Shown here in pieces: positions 38,153-47,366 of a stretch of DNA of 64,000 bases. The notes under the pieces are model-generated. The model saw nothing but the letters and a program-made list of their open reading frames with translations, was not told the DNA's origin and ran no database searches. This DNA comes from Chelatococcus sambhunathii. GTDB taxonomy: Bacteria > Pseudomonadota > Alphaproteobacteria > Rhizobiales > Beijerinckiaceae. Position numbers and translations under genes: made by a program. The DNA lies in contig NZ_LIOL01000005.1 of the NCBI RefSeq assembly GCF_001418005.1, positions 124,001 to 188,000 of the forward strand, written 5' to 3'. The stretch's first letter is position 1. Each line of letters begins with the position of its first letter.

Positions 38153-38772
38153 CCTTCGTTCTCGGACTGACCGGATCGATCGGCATGGGCAAATCGACGA
38201 CGGCTGCCATGTTCCGCCGGCAGGGCGTGCCGGTGCATGATGCCGATGCTGCCGTGCACCGGCTCTATCGTGGCGAAGCTGCCGGTCTCATCGAGGCGGC
38301 CTTTCCGGGCACAACCGGCGACGAAGGTGTCGACCGTCAGAAGCTCGGCGCGGCGGTGCTTGGCAAGCCGGAAGCGCTGCGTCGGCTGGAAGCCATCGTG
38401 CATCCGCTGGTGCGGCGCGAGGAGGAGCGGTTTCTCGCCTCCTGCCGGCGGACCGGGGCATCGCTCGCCGTGCTCGACATCCCCCTCCTCTTCGAGACGG
38501 GCGGCGACGGACGCTGCGATGCCGTACTCGTGGTCACGGCTGATCCGGATATCCAGAAGGCGCGTGTCATGGCCCGACCCGGCATGACGGAAGAGCGCTT
38601 CGCGATGATTCACGTGAAACAGATGCCGGACGCCGAAAAGCGCCGGCGGGCGCATTTTCTCGTGGATACCAGCCGCGGCCTCGCTGCAGCAGAGGCTCAG
38701 GTAGCATCTATCGTAAGGGCGCTCGCCGGGCGTCCCGGCGGCGCGTTATCGCAGGAAGGAACGGCATGCTGA
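38149..38772 (+). CDS. coaE: Dephospho-CoA kinase
   Basis: About 207 aa from GTG 38149 (GTGA overlap with aroE), giving MTFVLGLTGSIGMGKST with the P-loop near residues 9-16; GTG 38137 is an alternative start. It phosphorylates dephospho-CoA in the last step of CoA synthesis. Other motifs are GVPVHDADAAVHRLY, EAIVHPLVRREEERF, VLDIPLLFETGGDGRCDAVLVV and RRRAHFLVDTSRG. The lid-region sequence MIHVKQMPDAEKRRRA is encoded over a parS-like site at 38606-38621. dnaQ overlaps its end. Confidence 0.95.
   Translation: MTFVLGLTGSIGMGKSTTAAMFRRQGVPVHDADAAVHRLYRGEAAGLIEAAFPGTTGDEGVDRQKLGAAVLGKPEALRRLEAIVHPLVRREEERFLASCRRTGASLAVLDIPLLFETGGDGRCDAVLVVTADPDIQKARVMARPGMTEERFAMIHVKQMPDAEKRRRAHFLVDTSRGLAAAEAQVASIVRALAGRPGGALSQEGTAC
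38606..38621. other. parS-like site (one mismatch) inside coaE
   Basis: TGATTCACGTGAAACA differs from consensus parS by one base (A for T at position 3). The same variant recurs at 44457-44472. It is about 3 kb to the right of the proposed origin. Confidence 0.75.
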
Positions 38773-39491
38773 GGGAGATCGTCCTCGATACGGAAACGAC
38801 CGGAGTCGACGCTCTCAAGGGGGATCGCATCGTCGAGATCGGCTGCGTCGAGCTTCTCAACCACATCCCGACCGGACGTCACTACCACGTTTACATCAAC
38901 CCGCAGCGACCGGTCTCGCGCGGTGCCTTCGAGGTGCATGGGCTGTCGGACGAGTTCCTGGCCGACAAGCCGACCTTCGAATCGATCGCGAGGGAGTTCC
39001 ACGCTTTCATCGCGGATGCGAAGCTCGTCATCCACAACGCCGCCTTCGACGTCGGCTTCATTGACATGGAATTCGGTCGCGTGGGTCTTCCGCGTGTGGT
39101 TCCGGAGGACGTCATCGATACGCTGTCCATGGCGCGCCGCAAGCATCCCGGCGCTTCCAACAGCCTCGACGCTCTGTGCGCCCGCTACGGCATCGACAAT
39201 TCACGCCGCACCAAGCACGGCGCGCTGCTCGATGCGGAGATTCTGGCGGAGGTCTATATCGAGCTGATCGGGGGCAAGCAGGCCGACCTTGGCTTCGGCG
39301 TGACGGAAACGGTCACGACTCTAGCCGTGTCCACGCGGTCCGCCACCCGGCGCCCGCATGAAGCGCTTCAGCGGCCCATCGCCCTGCCCCCCTCGATCAC
39401 GCAAGCAGAGCGGTCGGCTCATACGGCCTTCATCGCCGAACTCGGGGAAAGCGCCCTGTGGCGCGAATACATCAGCCCCGGCGCCGAATAG
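38766..39491 (+). CDS. dnaQ: DNA polymerase III subunit epsilon (3'-5' proofreading exonuclease)
   Basis: 241 aa from ATG 38766, overlapping the coaE stop by seven bases. DEDDh exonuclease motifs are intact: Exo I VLDTETTG with Asp8 and Glu10, Exo II HNAAFDVGF, and Exo III KHGALLDAEILAEVY with the His-Asp pair. The C-terminal part includes the expected polymerase-alpha contact region, ending LWREYISPG. It proofreads newly made DNA. The maf-aroE-coaE-dnaQ order is conserved beside alphaproteobacterial origins. Confidence 0.96.
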   Translation: MLREIVLDTETTGVDALKGDRIVEIGCVELLNHIPTGRHYHVYINPQRPVSRGAFEVHGLSDEFLADKPTFESIAREFHAFIADAKLVIHNAAFDVGFIDMEFGRVGLPRVVPEDVIDTLSMARRKHPGASNSLDALCARYGIDNSRRTKHGALLDAEILAEVYIELIGGKQADLGFGVTETVTTLAVSTRSATRRPHEALQRPIALPPSITQAERSAHTAFIAELGESALWREYISPGAE

Positions 39492-39506
39492 CAAGATCGT
39501 GTGAAC

Positions 39507-39530
39507 GGCGCGCCGCGTGAGGAGCGCGCC
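39507..39530. terminator. Possible hairpin between convergent dnaQ and secB
   Basis: GGCGCGC at 39507-39513 pairs with GCGCGCC at 39524-39530 around a 10-base loop. No U-tract follows on either strand, so termination is uncertain. Confidence 0.3.
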
Positions 39531-39541
39531 GCCGCCGGTCG

Positions 39542-40027
39542 TCACGACACGGTCTGCTGCTGTGCTGCCTGCAGCTCGCCGAGCTTCTGGCGGTAGAGCG
39601 CGGTGAAGTCGATCGGATCGATGAACAGGGGCGGGAAGCCGCCGTTGCGCACCGCATCGGCCACGATCTGCCGGGCGAACGGGAAGAGCAGCCGCGGGCA
39701 TTCGATCATGACGACCGGATGCAGCTGATCCTTTGGGATGTTGCGCACGCGGAAGACGCCGCCGTAGGAGAGCTCAAAGGCGAAGAGCACGTCCTGGCCG
39801 ATCTGCGCCTTGCCCTCGAGGGCGAGCGTGACCTCGAAATCGGTGTCGGAGAGCTGATTGGCGCCGACATTGACCTGGATCGAGATCTCGGGGCTCTGCT
39901 GCTGCGGGGCGAGGGAGCGCGGGGCGTTCGGGTTCTCGAAGGACAGGTCCTTGATGAACTGGGCAAGGGCGTTCAGCGATGGCGTCGTATCGGCGTTCGC
40001 TGCGCCGTTGGTCGGGTTGTCGGTCAT
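39542..40027 (-). CDS. secB: Protein-export chaperone SecB
   Basis: 161 aa from ATG 40027, with GGAGGAG about six bases upstream. A cytosolic tetrameric chaperone that keeps preproteins unfolded and hands them to SecA. Family motifs are [87 protein letters not shown] and a Gln-rich end. The SecA partner in this window retains the zinc-containing C-terminus that contacts SecB. It is divergent from the Tim44-like gene. Confidence 0.97.
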   Translation of the reverse strand: MTDNPTNGAANADTTPSLNALAQFIKDLSFENPNAPRSLAPQQQSPEISIQVNVGANQLSDTDFEVTLALEGKAQIGQDVLFAFELSYGGVFRVRNIPKDQLHPVVMIECPRLLFPFARQIVADAVRNGGFPPLFIDPIDFTALYRQKLGELQAAQQQTVS

Positions 40028-40368
40028 GTCGAACTCCTCCGGGAGGAATGATGATTGTCTCGGGGTCGTGATCGGTTCACAGTAGCCGGGCCCTCCGTGG
40101 ACCGCCCGAAGGGACGACCCCGGCGGAAAAGAACCGGAATGCTCGCACTCTGCGTCAGGACGACCGTTTTGTTGAGCCCGTGCGGGCTACCACGGAAGCA
40201 TTTGGCAAACAAGGCAACTCGCGCGGGCGACCGCGGACTTGTCCGCACGCGGGGTGGATGTTACGAGCGCTCGCCCCCATATGCGAAGGTGGTTATCATT
40301 TCCGCGCCAACGCTGGACAGACGGGCAGACAACGGGGCTGCCCCCGGGCTTGAGACGACAGAGAGGCC
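40028..40368. other. Divergent intergenic region, secB / Tim44-like
   Basis: 341 bases with no supported gene. It must hold promoters for secB (leftward) and the Tim44-like operon (rightward). A short hairpin AGCCC-GTGC-GGGCT lies near 40176-40189 and a 10-bp palindrome CGAGCGCTCG near 40264. GAGAGG sits just before the Tim44-like ATG. No clear -35/-10 pair is recognised. Confidence 0.35.
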
Positions 40369-41085
40369 ATGCAGGACACCTTCGACATCACGACGATCGT
40401 CTTTCTCGCCCTGGCCGTGTTCGTCATCTGGCGGCTGCGCTCCGTCCTCGGTCAGCGCACCGGCAACGAAAGACCGCCGCAGGATCCCTTCGCACGCCGT
40501 GAGCAGGCGAAGCAGCCGGGTGAGGACAATGTCGTGCGCCTTCCGGGCGCCGCCAACGATCGGGGGGCGATGGCCGAGGTCGGCGCCCAGGCGCGGCCGG
40601 ACCGCTGGGCCGGTGTGGCAGAGCAGGGCTCGCCCACCGCGCGCGGCTTCGATGCCATCGCCGCCGTCGAGCCGCAGTTCGACGCCCGCAGTTTCCTGGA
40701 AGGCGCGCGCCTTGCCTATGAGATGATCGTGACCAGCTTCGCCGCCGGCGACCGCAAGGCGCTCAAGGGCCTGCTGTCGCGGGACGTCTTCGAGGGCTTC
40801 GAGAAGGCCATCACCGATCGCGAGGCACGCGGCGAGAAGGTGGAGACCACCTTCGTCTCGATCGATGACGCCAAGGTTGAGCAGGTGGAGGTGCGTGGCA
40901 AGGCCGCCCAGATCACGGTGCGCTTCCTGTCCAAGCTGATCACGGCGACGCGCGACAAGGACGGCAAGGTCATCGACGGCGATCCGGAAACCGTGGCCGA
41001 CGTGGTGGATGTCTGGACCTTTTCGCGCACCCTCGGGGCACGCGACCCCAACTGGCTGCTCGTGGCGACCGAATCCGGGCAATGA
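40369..41085 (+). CDS. Tim44/TimA-like domain protein, membrane anchored
   Basis: 238 aa. An N-terminal hydrophobic anchor (about 8-23, TTIVFLALAVFVIWRL) is followed by a polar linker and a C-terminal Tim44-like domain at about 100-235: FDARSFLEGARLAYEMIVTSFAAGDRKALKGLLSRDVFEGFEKAI, then DDAKVEQVEVRGKAAQITVRFLSKLITATRDKDG and VVDVWTFSRTLGARDPNWLLVATE. This is the bacterial homologue of mitochondrial Tim44, almost universal in alphaproteobacteria beside secB. The role is probably inner-membrane protein assembly but is not firmly known. It overlaps mltA by ATGA. Confidence 0.9.
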   Translation: MQDTFDITTIVFLALAVFVIWRLRSVLGQRTGNERPPQDPFARREQAKQPGEDNVVRLPGAANDRGAMAEVGAQARPDRWAGVAEQGSPTARGFDAIAAVEPQFDARSFLEGARLAYEMIVTSFAAGDRKALKGLLSRDVFEGFEKAITDREARGEKVETTFVSIDDAKVEQVEVRGKAAQITVRFLSKLITATRDKDGKVIDGDPETVADVVDVWTFSRTLGARDPNWLLVATESGQ

Positions 41086-42353
41086 GCCCCGGGCGACAGG
41101 CAGCGAATGGTTTTCCTCCGTCCGGGAGGCGCGTGGCTTCCCGGATCGCTTGCGTTATCGTCCGGCGATCGCTCCCGATCCTTGCGGCACTTGCAGCATC
41201 GGCGTGCGACGCTGCCGCCGAGCCGAACGTGTTCGCTGGCGCGCGCCTTGTCGAGCGCAGCTACGCAGACCTGACCGGCTGGCGCAGCGACGCTCAGGCA
41301 ATGGCACTCGCCGCCTTCCGTCGCTCCTGCGCCGTCATGGTCGATACCGCCGCCGCCCGGCGCGCCACCGGCTTTCCGGCCGATGGCCTCGTACCGGCCT
41401 GCGCCGCGGCCCGGCGCCTGCCGCCTGAGGCTGGTGATGTCGAGGCGCGAGCCTTCTTCGAGGCTCATTTCGTGCCCTACCGTGTCGTGCCGCAGGCCGG
41501 GGACGGTTTTCTCACCGGCTATTTCGAGCCGGAGGTACAAGGTTCGCTGAAACCATCGGCCAGCTTCGCGACGCCGCTGCTTGCCCTGCCGGACGATCTC
41601 GTGCCTCTTGGCGACCGTGACGTCCCTGCCCATCTCGCCGGATTCACAGCCGCACGCCGCACGCCGGACGGGCTCGCTCCCTACCATGACCGTGCCGCCA
41701 TCGAGGACGGGGCGCTCGGGGCGCAGGCGCGCCCGCTCGTCTATCTCGACTGGATCGATGCCTTCTTCGTCCATGTCCAGGGATCGGCGCGGGTGCGCAT
41801 CGGGCCGGGCGCAGAAGACGTCGTGCGCGTCGCCTATGCCGGCCGCAACGGTCATCCCTATGCGTCGCTCGGCAAGCTCGTCGTCGCCGAGACCGGTATT
41901 CCGCCTGAACAGATGACGGCGCCGGCCCTCATCGCCTGGCTTAGGGCCAATCCCGAGGCCGGCCGGCGTCTGATGCGCGAGAACCGGTCCTACATCTTCT
42001 TCCGCCGGGCGGACGAGCTCGATCCGGCCGAGGGGCCGCTCGGCGCCGGCATGACGCAGCTCATTCCCGGCCGCAGCCTCGCCGTCGACCGCACGCTCTG
42101 GCCCTACGGCCTGCCCGTCTGGGTGGAGGCGGAATTGCCCGAGCCCGGCAGCGAGGCCCTGCGTCCGCTGCGCCGTCTCTTCATCGCGCAGGACACGGGC
42201 ACCGCCATCCGCGGCCCGGCCCGGGCCGACATTTTCTTCGGCAGCGGGCCCGCGGCCGGCGAAGCTTCCGGCATCGTTCGCCACGCGCCCTCCGCCTTCG
42301 TCGTGCTGCTGCCGAAGGGAAGCCTGCCCGCCGGCCGGGAGCGCAAGCCATGA
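41082..42353 (+). CDS. mltA: Membrane-bound lytic murein transglycosylase A
   Basis: Up to 423 aa from ATG 41082 (ATGA overlap with the Tim44-like gene); GTG 41133, three bases after GGAGG, is an alternative start nearer the signal peptide. The signal RSLPILAALAASAC could be a non-classical lipobox. The MltA domain shows FFEAHFVPYRVV, GFLTGYFEPEVQGS and YAGRNGHPYASLGKLVV, and the 3D domain RLFIAQDTGTAIRGPARADIFFGSG carries the catalytic Asp. It cleaves glycan strands with 1,6-anhydro ends. Smr and XRE genes follow in the same operon. Confidence 0.94.
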   Translation: MSPGRQAANGFPPSGRRVASRIACVIVRRSLPILAALAASACDAAAEPNVFAGARLVERSYADLTGWRSDAQAMALAAFRRSCAVMVDTAAARRATGFPADGLVPACAAARRLPPEAGDVEARAFFEAHFVPYRVVPQAGDGFLTGYFEPEVQGSLKPSASFATPLLALPDDLVPLGDRDVPAHLAGFTAARRTPDGLAPYHDRAAIEDGALGAQARPLVYLDWIDAFFVHVQGSARVRIGPGAEDVVRVAYAGRNGHPYASLGKLVVAETGIPPEQMTAPALIAWLRANPEAGRRLMRENRSYIFFRRADELDPAEGPLGAGMTQLIPGRSLAVDRTLWPYGLPVWVEAELPEPGSEALRPLRRLFIAQDTGTAIRGPARADIFFGSGPAAGEASGIVRHAPSAFVVLLPKGSLPAGRERKP

Positions 42354-42940
42354 GCCGTCGGCGCCGGCGCGAGCTGGACGAGGCCGAGTTGACCCTGTGG
42401 CGCCACGTTCTGAGGGACGTGAAGCCCCTGCCCGGCCGCGCCCTGCCGCCGCCGGAGGCGCCGAAGCCGCCACCTGCACCGCCCGAGGAGGCGGCGACGG
42501 CGACGATGGCCCTGCGCACCGCCGATACCGGGACGACGGGCCGTGGCCTCAAGACGAAAACCCTGCCGCTTGCGCCGCTGGAGCGGCGCCTGCGCCAAGC
42601 GCTCAACCGCGGCACGCGCGCCGTCGATGCCAAGATCGACCTGCACGGCCTGCGCCAGAGCGAGGCGCACGCCGCCCTGCGGGCTTTTTTGCTGCGGGAA
42701 CAGGCGCGCGGCAGCCAGCTCGTCATCGTCGTCACCGGCAAGGGCGGTACCGAGGCTCATTCCGCCGATCTTTTCGGCGGCGAGCGCGGCGTGCTGCGGC
42801 GCCTGGTGCCGCAATGGCTGTCGCTGCCCGATCTGCGCGTCGTCGTGCTCGGCTTCGAGGAGGCCGGCCGCACTCATGGGGGCGCCGGCGCCCTCTACGT
42901 GCGCCTGCGCCGCCGCAAGAGCGCGGGAGGCACGCTGTGA
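42350..42940 (+). CDS. Smr-domain protein (YdaL/DNA mismatch-repair MutS2 Smr-like)
   Basis: 196 aa from ATG 42350, overlapping mltA by ATGA. A basic N-terminus and Pro/Ala-rich linker precede the Smr domain at about 92-185. Its motifs are KIDLHGLRQSEAHAALRAFL (LDLHG-type start) and VVTGKGG, the conserved TGxG turn; HGGAGALYVRLRRRK is near the end. Smr domains are nucleic-acid endonucleases or RNA-binding modules; the substrate of stand-alone alphaproteobacterial forms is unknown. It overlaps the XRE gene by GTGA. Confidence 0.9.
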   Translation: MSRRRRRELDEAELTLWRHVLRDVKPLPGRALPPPEAPKPPPAPPEEAATATMALRTADTGTTGRGLKTKTLPLAPLERRLRQALNRGTRAVDAKIDLHGLRQSEAHAALRAFLLREQARGSQLVIVVTGKGGTEAHSADLFGGERGVLRRLVPQWLSLPDLRVVVLGFEEAGRTHGGAGALYVRLRRRKSAGGTL

Positions 42941-43317
42941 CGCCCTTCGGCGAGCGTGTGCGGGCGATGCGGGCCGAGCGCGGGCTGACGTTGAAGGACA
43001 TGGCCGATGCGCTCGGCGTCTCCAGCGCCTATCTCTCGGCGCTCGAGCACGGCAAGCGGGGCCGGCCGAGTTGGCCGCTGCTGCAGGCCATCATCCAGTA
43101 TTTCAACGTGATCTGGGACGAGGCGGACGAATTGCAGCGGCTCGCCGAACTCTCGGCGCCGCGCTCGGTCATCGACACCGCCGGCCTGTCGCCGCAGGCG
43201 ACCGCCTTCGCCAACCGCCTCGCCGGCGAGATCGCCCAGTTGAGCGAGGAGGAGATCGCCTCCCTCGATGCCATTCTCGATGCGGCCCGCAAGCGCAGGT
43301 CCGGCCCTGCCGCTTGA
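42937..43317 (+). CDS. XRE-family helix-turn-helix regulator
   Basis: 126 aa from GTG 42937, with GGGAGG six bases upstream and a GTGA overlap with the Smr gene. The HTH is at about 6-40: VRAMRAERGLTLKDMADALGVSSAYLSALEHGKRGRP. A helical region with DELQRLAELSAPRSVIDTAGLSP follows, and an end KLAGEIAQLSEEEIASLDAIL-like stretch suggests an oligomerisation tail. The gene is conserved at this place in Hyphomicrobiales. Its targets are unknown. Confidence 0.88.
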   Translation: MTPFGERVRAMRAERGLTLKDMADALGVSSAYLSALEHGKRGRPSWPLLQAIIQYFNVIWDEADELQRLAELSAPRSVIDTAGLSPQATAFANRLAGEIAQLSEEEIASLDAILDAARKRRSGPAA

Positions 43318-43376
43318 CCGCCCGCGGAGGAGCGGGCAAAGCGGAGCCGGTTCCCGGTTCTTCCCGAAAGGCTCCC

Positions 43377-44381
43377 ATGTTCCATCATCGCTACGACGTG
43401 CTCGGCATCGGCAACGCCATCGTCGACATCATCGCCCATACTGACGAGGCCTTTCTCGTCAGCCAGAGCGTGCACAAGGGCGCGATGATCCTGATCGACG
43501 AGGCGCGGGCGCAAGCCCTGTACGAGGCCATGGGCCCGGCCGTGGTGATCTCGGGTGGCTGCGCGGCGAACACGGTGGCGGGGCTCGCCTCCTTCGGGGG
43601 GCACGGCGCCTTCATCGGCAAGGTGAAGACGGACGAGCTCGGCGGGCGCTTCACGCACGACATCCGCGCGCTCGGCATCCACTTCCCGACGGCGCCCGCG
43701 GCCAACGGCCCGGCGACGGCGCGCAGCATGATCCTGGTGACGCCGGACGGCGAGCGCACCATGAACACCTATCTCGGCGCCTGCCAGAACCTCACCCCGG
43801 CCGATATCGACCGCGATACGGTGGAAGCCTCCGGCATCGTCTATCTGGAAGGCTATCTCTGGGATCCGCCGGCGGCCAAGGAGGCCTTCGTCAAGGCGGC
43901 CGACATTGCCCACGGCGCCGGTGGCCGCGTCGCCATCACCCTGTCCGATTCTTTCTGCGTCGACCGCTACCGGGACGAGTTCCTGGCGCTGGTGCGCGAT
44001 GGCAAGGTCGACATCGTCTTCGCAAACGAGCACGAATTGAAGAGCCTCTATCAGACGGCAGATTTCGACACGGCCGTCGCCGCCTTCCGCCGCGAGGGCG
44101 CGCTCGGCGTCGTCACCCGCTCGGAAAAGGGCTGCCTCGTCGTCGAGCGGGAGGAGACGGCGTCGGTGCCGGCCTTCCCCATCGACCGGCTCGTCGATAC
44201 CACCGGCGCGGGCGATCTCTTCGCCGCGGGCTTCCTGTTCGGCCTCGCCCGCCACTACGACCACCGCACCTGTGCCCGCCTCGGCGCCCTCGCTGCGGCC
44301 GAGGTCATCCAGCACCTCGGCGCCCGCCCGCAGAGGAGTCTCAGGGACATGGCGATCGACAACGGCTTGCCGGTGGAGTGA
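43377..44381 (+). CDS. Adenosine kinase / PfkB-family sugar kinase
   Basis: 334 aa from ATG 43377 with AAAGG six bases upstream. PfkB fold: DVLGIGNAIVDIIAHTDEAFL at the N-terminus, GGCAANTVAGLASFGGHGAFIGKVKTDELG near 60-90, and the catalytic anion hole DTTGAGDLFAAGFLFGLA near 278-295. It is closest to the adenosine kinase-like group common in Hyphomicrobiales, which phosphorylates adenosine to AMP in purine salvage; another nucleoside or sugar substrate cannot be excluded. A hairpin follows the stop. Confidence 0.88.
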   Translation: MFHHRYDVLGIGNAIVDIIAHTDEAFLVSQSVHKGAMILIDEARAQALYEAMGPAVVISGGCAANTVAGLASFGGHGAFIGKVKTDELGGRFTHDIRALGIHFPTAPAANGPATARSMILVTPDGERTMNTYLGACQNLTPADIDRDTVEASGIVYLEGYLWDPPAAKEAFVKAADIAHGAGGRVAITLSDSFCVDRYRDEFLALVRDGKVDIVFANEHELKSLYQTADFDTAVAAFRREGALGVVTRSEKGCLVVEREETASVPAFPIDRLVDTTGAGDLFAAGFLFGLARHYDHRTCARLGALAAAEVIQHLGARPQRSLRDMAIDNGLPVE

Positions 44382-44402
44382 AGGCCAGTCGAATCCGGCC
44401 TT

Positions 44403-44427
44403 GATGCCCGCACTCGACGCGGGCATC
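44403..44427 (+). terminator. Hairpin after adenosine kinase, sharing the REP-like stem
   Basis: GATGCCCGC at 44403-44411 pairs perfectly with GCGGGCATC at 44419-44427 around a 7-base loop, followed shortly by CTTTT. The stem repeats the ATGCCCGC / GCGGGCAT core of the element at 19161-19254, so it may be a degenerate repeat used as a terminator. Confidence 0.55.
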
Positions 44428-44456
44428 TATGCCTTTTGACCAGAAGCGTGCCGGCA

Positions 44457-44472
44457 TGATTCACGTGAAACA
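44457..44472. other. parS-like site (one mismatch) beside coaA
   Basis: TGATTCACGTGAAACA in the gap between adenosine kinase and coaA, identical to the variant in coaE. It differs by one base from consensus and lies about 9 kb from the proposed origin. Confidence 0.75.
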
Positions 44473-44501
44473 CCGTCGGCCGGCAGTCATTTGCCCGGCG
44501 C

Positions 44502-45476
44502 TCACAGCCGTCGCAGCGCCACTTCCTCGATGCGATGGTCCTCGCCCTTGCGCAGGATGAGGCTGGAACGCTGGCGCGTCGGCACGATGTTCTCGCGCAG
44601 GTTGACGAGGTTGATGCGCGACCAGAGCCGCTCGGCGGTGGCGAGCGCCTCTTCCTCGGTCACGTCGGCATATTTGCGGAAATAGGACTTCGGGTCGCGG
44701 AAGGCCGTCTCGCGCAGGCGCATGAAGCGCCGCACGTACCAGCTGTGCAGCAGCGCCTCCTCCGCATCGACATAGATCGAGAAGTCGAAATAGTCGGACA
44801 CGAAGGGAATGGCCTTGCCGTCGCGCGGCATGCGAGCCGGCTGCAGCACGTTGAGGCCCTCGACGATGAGGATGTCCGGCCGGTCGACCGTCACCGTCTC
44901 GCCGGGCACGACGTCATAGACGAGGTGCGAATAGACGGGGGCGGAGACGTTGCGCTTGCCGGCCTTGATGTCGGCCAGAAAATGCAGCAGCGCCTGCGTG
45001 TCGTAGCTCTCGGGAAAGCCCTTGCGCTCCATGAGGTTGAGGCGCGTGAGCTCGGCATTCGGCAGGAGGAAGCCGTCCGTCGTCACGAGGTCGACCTTCG
45101 GCGTGTTCGGCCAGCGCGCCAGAAGCGCCTTCAGCACGCGTGCGGTCGTCGACTTGCCCGCGGCCACCGAGCCGGCGATGCCGATGATATAGGGCACCTT
45201 GCCGTCCTCCTCGGCGAGGAGGAAGCGCTGGGTCGCCCGGAAAAGCCCTTGCGTTGCAGCTACATAGAGCGAGAGCAGGCGCGACAGCGGCAGATAGATG
45301 GCGGCGACTTCGGCGAGCGAGATCGGATCGTTCAGCGACTGCAGGCGCACCACCTCCTCGGCGGTGAGCGTCAGCGGCGTGTCGGCGCGCAGCTTCGCCC
45401 ATTCCTCGCGCGAGAAGGTGCGGTAGGGCGAGATGTTGTCTTCCAGCGGCACGAGGCCAGGCACGGGCTTGTCCAT
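44502..45476 (-). CDS. coaA: Pantothenate kinase type I
   Basis: About 324 aa from ATG 45476, with GGGAG about six bases upstream; ATG 45506 is upstream but has poorer support. It phosphorylates pantothenate, the first committed step of CoA synthesis. Motifs are [22 protein letters not shown], Walker [55 protein letters not shown] and VEGLNVLQ. The C-terminal part is complete, with [24 protein letters not shown]. In Hyphomicrobiales coaA commonly ends the his cluster, as here. coaE is also in this window. Confidence 0.96.
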   Translation of the reverse strand: MDKPVPGLVPLEDNISPYRTFSREEWAKLRADTPLTLTAEEVVRLQSLNDPISLAEVAAIYLPLSRLLSLYVAATQGLFRATQRFLLAEEDGKVPYIIGIAGSVAAGKSTTARVLKALLARWPNTPKVDLVTTDGFLLPNAELTRLNLMERKGFPESYDTQALLHFLADIKAGKRNVSAPVYSHLVYDVVPGETVTVDRPDILIVEGLNVLQPARMPRDGKAIPFVSDYFDFSIYVDAEEALLHSWYVRRFMRLRETAFRDPKSYFRKYADVTEEEALATAERLWSRINLVNLRENIVPTRQRSSLILRKGEDHRIEEVALRRL

Positions 45477-45508
45477 ATGCGTCTCCCGTCCGGCGGGGCC
45501 GGCCATTC

Positions 45509-45847
45509 CTACTTCTGCCGGGACGCCTTCTCCGCAAGGCCCGATTGTGCGGTGCGGCGCTCCAGTTCCTGCATGACATCCTGCAACGGCACGCCGCCGG
45601 CATGAAGTACGACCATCAGATGATAGAGCACGTCGGCCGCCTCGGCGATGAGCTGCTTTTTGTCGCCCGCGACGGCGGCGATCACCGCCTCGACGGCCTC
45701 TTCGCCGAACTTCTTGGCCGCCCGCCCTTGGCCGTCCGCGACGAGCCTGGCGGTATAGGATTCATCCGGGCTCGCCTTGGCGCGCTCGGCCACGATCCGT
45801 GCGAGGTCGTCGAGAGAAAAAGTGCCGCTCGAGAAAGTGCCGCTCAT
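45509..45847 (-). CDS. hisE: Phosphoribosyl-ATP pyrophosphatase
   Basis: 112 aa. The second histidine-pathway step, hydrolysing PR-ATP to PR-AMP. The all-alpha MazG-like domain shows [30 protein letters not shown] and the acidic metal site [24 protein letters not shown]. The N-terminus includes two copies of a GTFS motif. It lies 14 bases after hisF on the same strand. It is stand-alone, not fused to HisI, as usual in alphaproteobacteria. Confidence 0.95.
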   Translation of the reverse strand: MSGTFSSGTFSLDDLARIVAERAKASPDESYTARLVADGQGRAAKKFGEEAVEAVIAAVAGDKKQLIAEAADVLYHLMVVLHAGGVPLQDVMQELERRTAQSGLAEKASRQK

Positions 45848-45861
45848 GGCTGGCCTCCGGC

Positions 45862-46625
<764 letters not shown>

Positions 46626-46626
<1 letters not shown>

Positions 46627-47366
46627 CAGGCGGCGCCGCGGCTGGTGCGGATGAGCGCCATGGCCTCCGCCGGGTCGAGACGCCCGTCGTAGAGGGCCCG
46701 GCCGCTGATGGCGCCGGCGATCTTCTGGCAGTCGGGCTGCAGCAGCCGGCGCACGTCCTCGATCGAGGCGAGCCCGCCCGAGGCGATCACGGGGATCGAC
46801 ACCGCCTCGGCGAGGCGCAGCGTCGCCTCGATGTTGAGGCCCGTGAGGATGCCGTCGCGAGCGATGTCGGTATAGATGATGGCCGTGACGCCCGCGTCCT
46901 CGAAGCGGCGGCCGAGGTCCTCCGCCGTCATTTCCGAGGTCTGGGCCCAGCCCTCGACGGCGACGCGCCCGTCACGCGCGTCGATGCCGACGGCGACGCC
47001 GCCCGGATGGCGCCGCGCCGCCTCGCGCACGAAATCGGGATCGCGCACGGCCGCGGTGCCGATGATGACGCGGCGGACGCCCTTCTCGAGCCAGCCCTCG
47101 ACGGTGCGCAGGTCACGGATGCCGCCGCCGAGTTGCACCGGCAGCGCGATGCGGGCGAGGATGGCGTCGACCGCGGCGGCGTTCATCGGCCGGCCGGCGA
47201 AGGCCCCGTCGAGGTCGACCACGTGCAGCCATTCGAAGCCCTGCTCCGCGAAGCGCGCCGCCTGGTCGGCGGGGTCGTCGTTGAACACGGTGGCCTTGTC
47301 CATGTCGCCCTGGACGAGGCGCACGCACCGGCCTTCCTTGAGATCGATAGCGGGAAACAGGATCAC
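46626..47366 (-). CDS. hisA: 1-(5-phosphoribosyl)-5-[(5-phosphoribosylamino)methylideneamino] imidazole-4-carboxamide isomerase
   Basis: 246 aa from GTG 47366, which overlaps the hisH stop by four bases (GTGA). The frame is open upstream, but the product clearly begins [20 protein letters not shown]. The barrel carries catalytic Asp in AIDLKEG and in [14 protein letters not shown], with [32 protein letters not shown]. It isomerises ProFAR to PRFAR, the substrate of HisHF. Confidence 0.96.

Noticed and set aside
44255-44473. Small reverse-strand frame beginning MFHVNH beside coaA, and a frame ending FHVKQD near 28825
   Set aside because: The FHV(K/N) sequence is simply the parS palindrome read as codons; no independent coding evidence.
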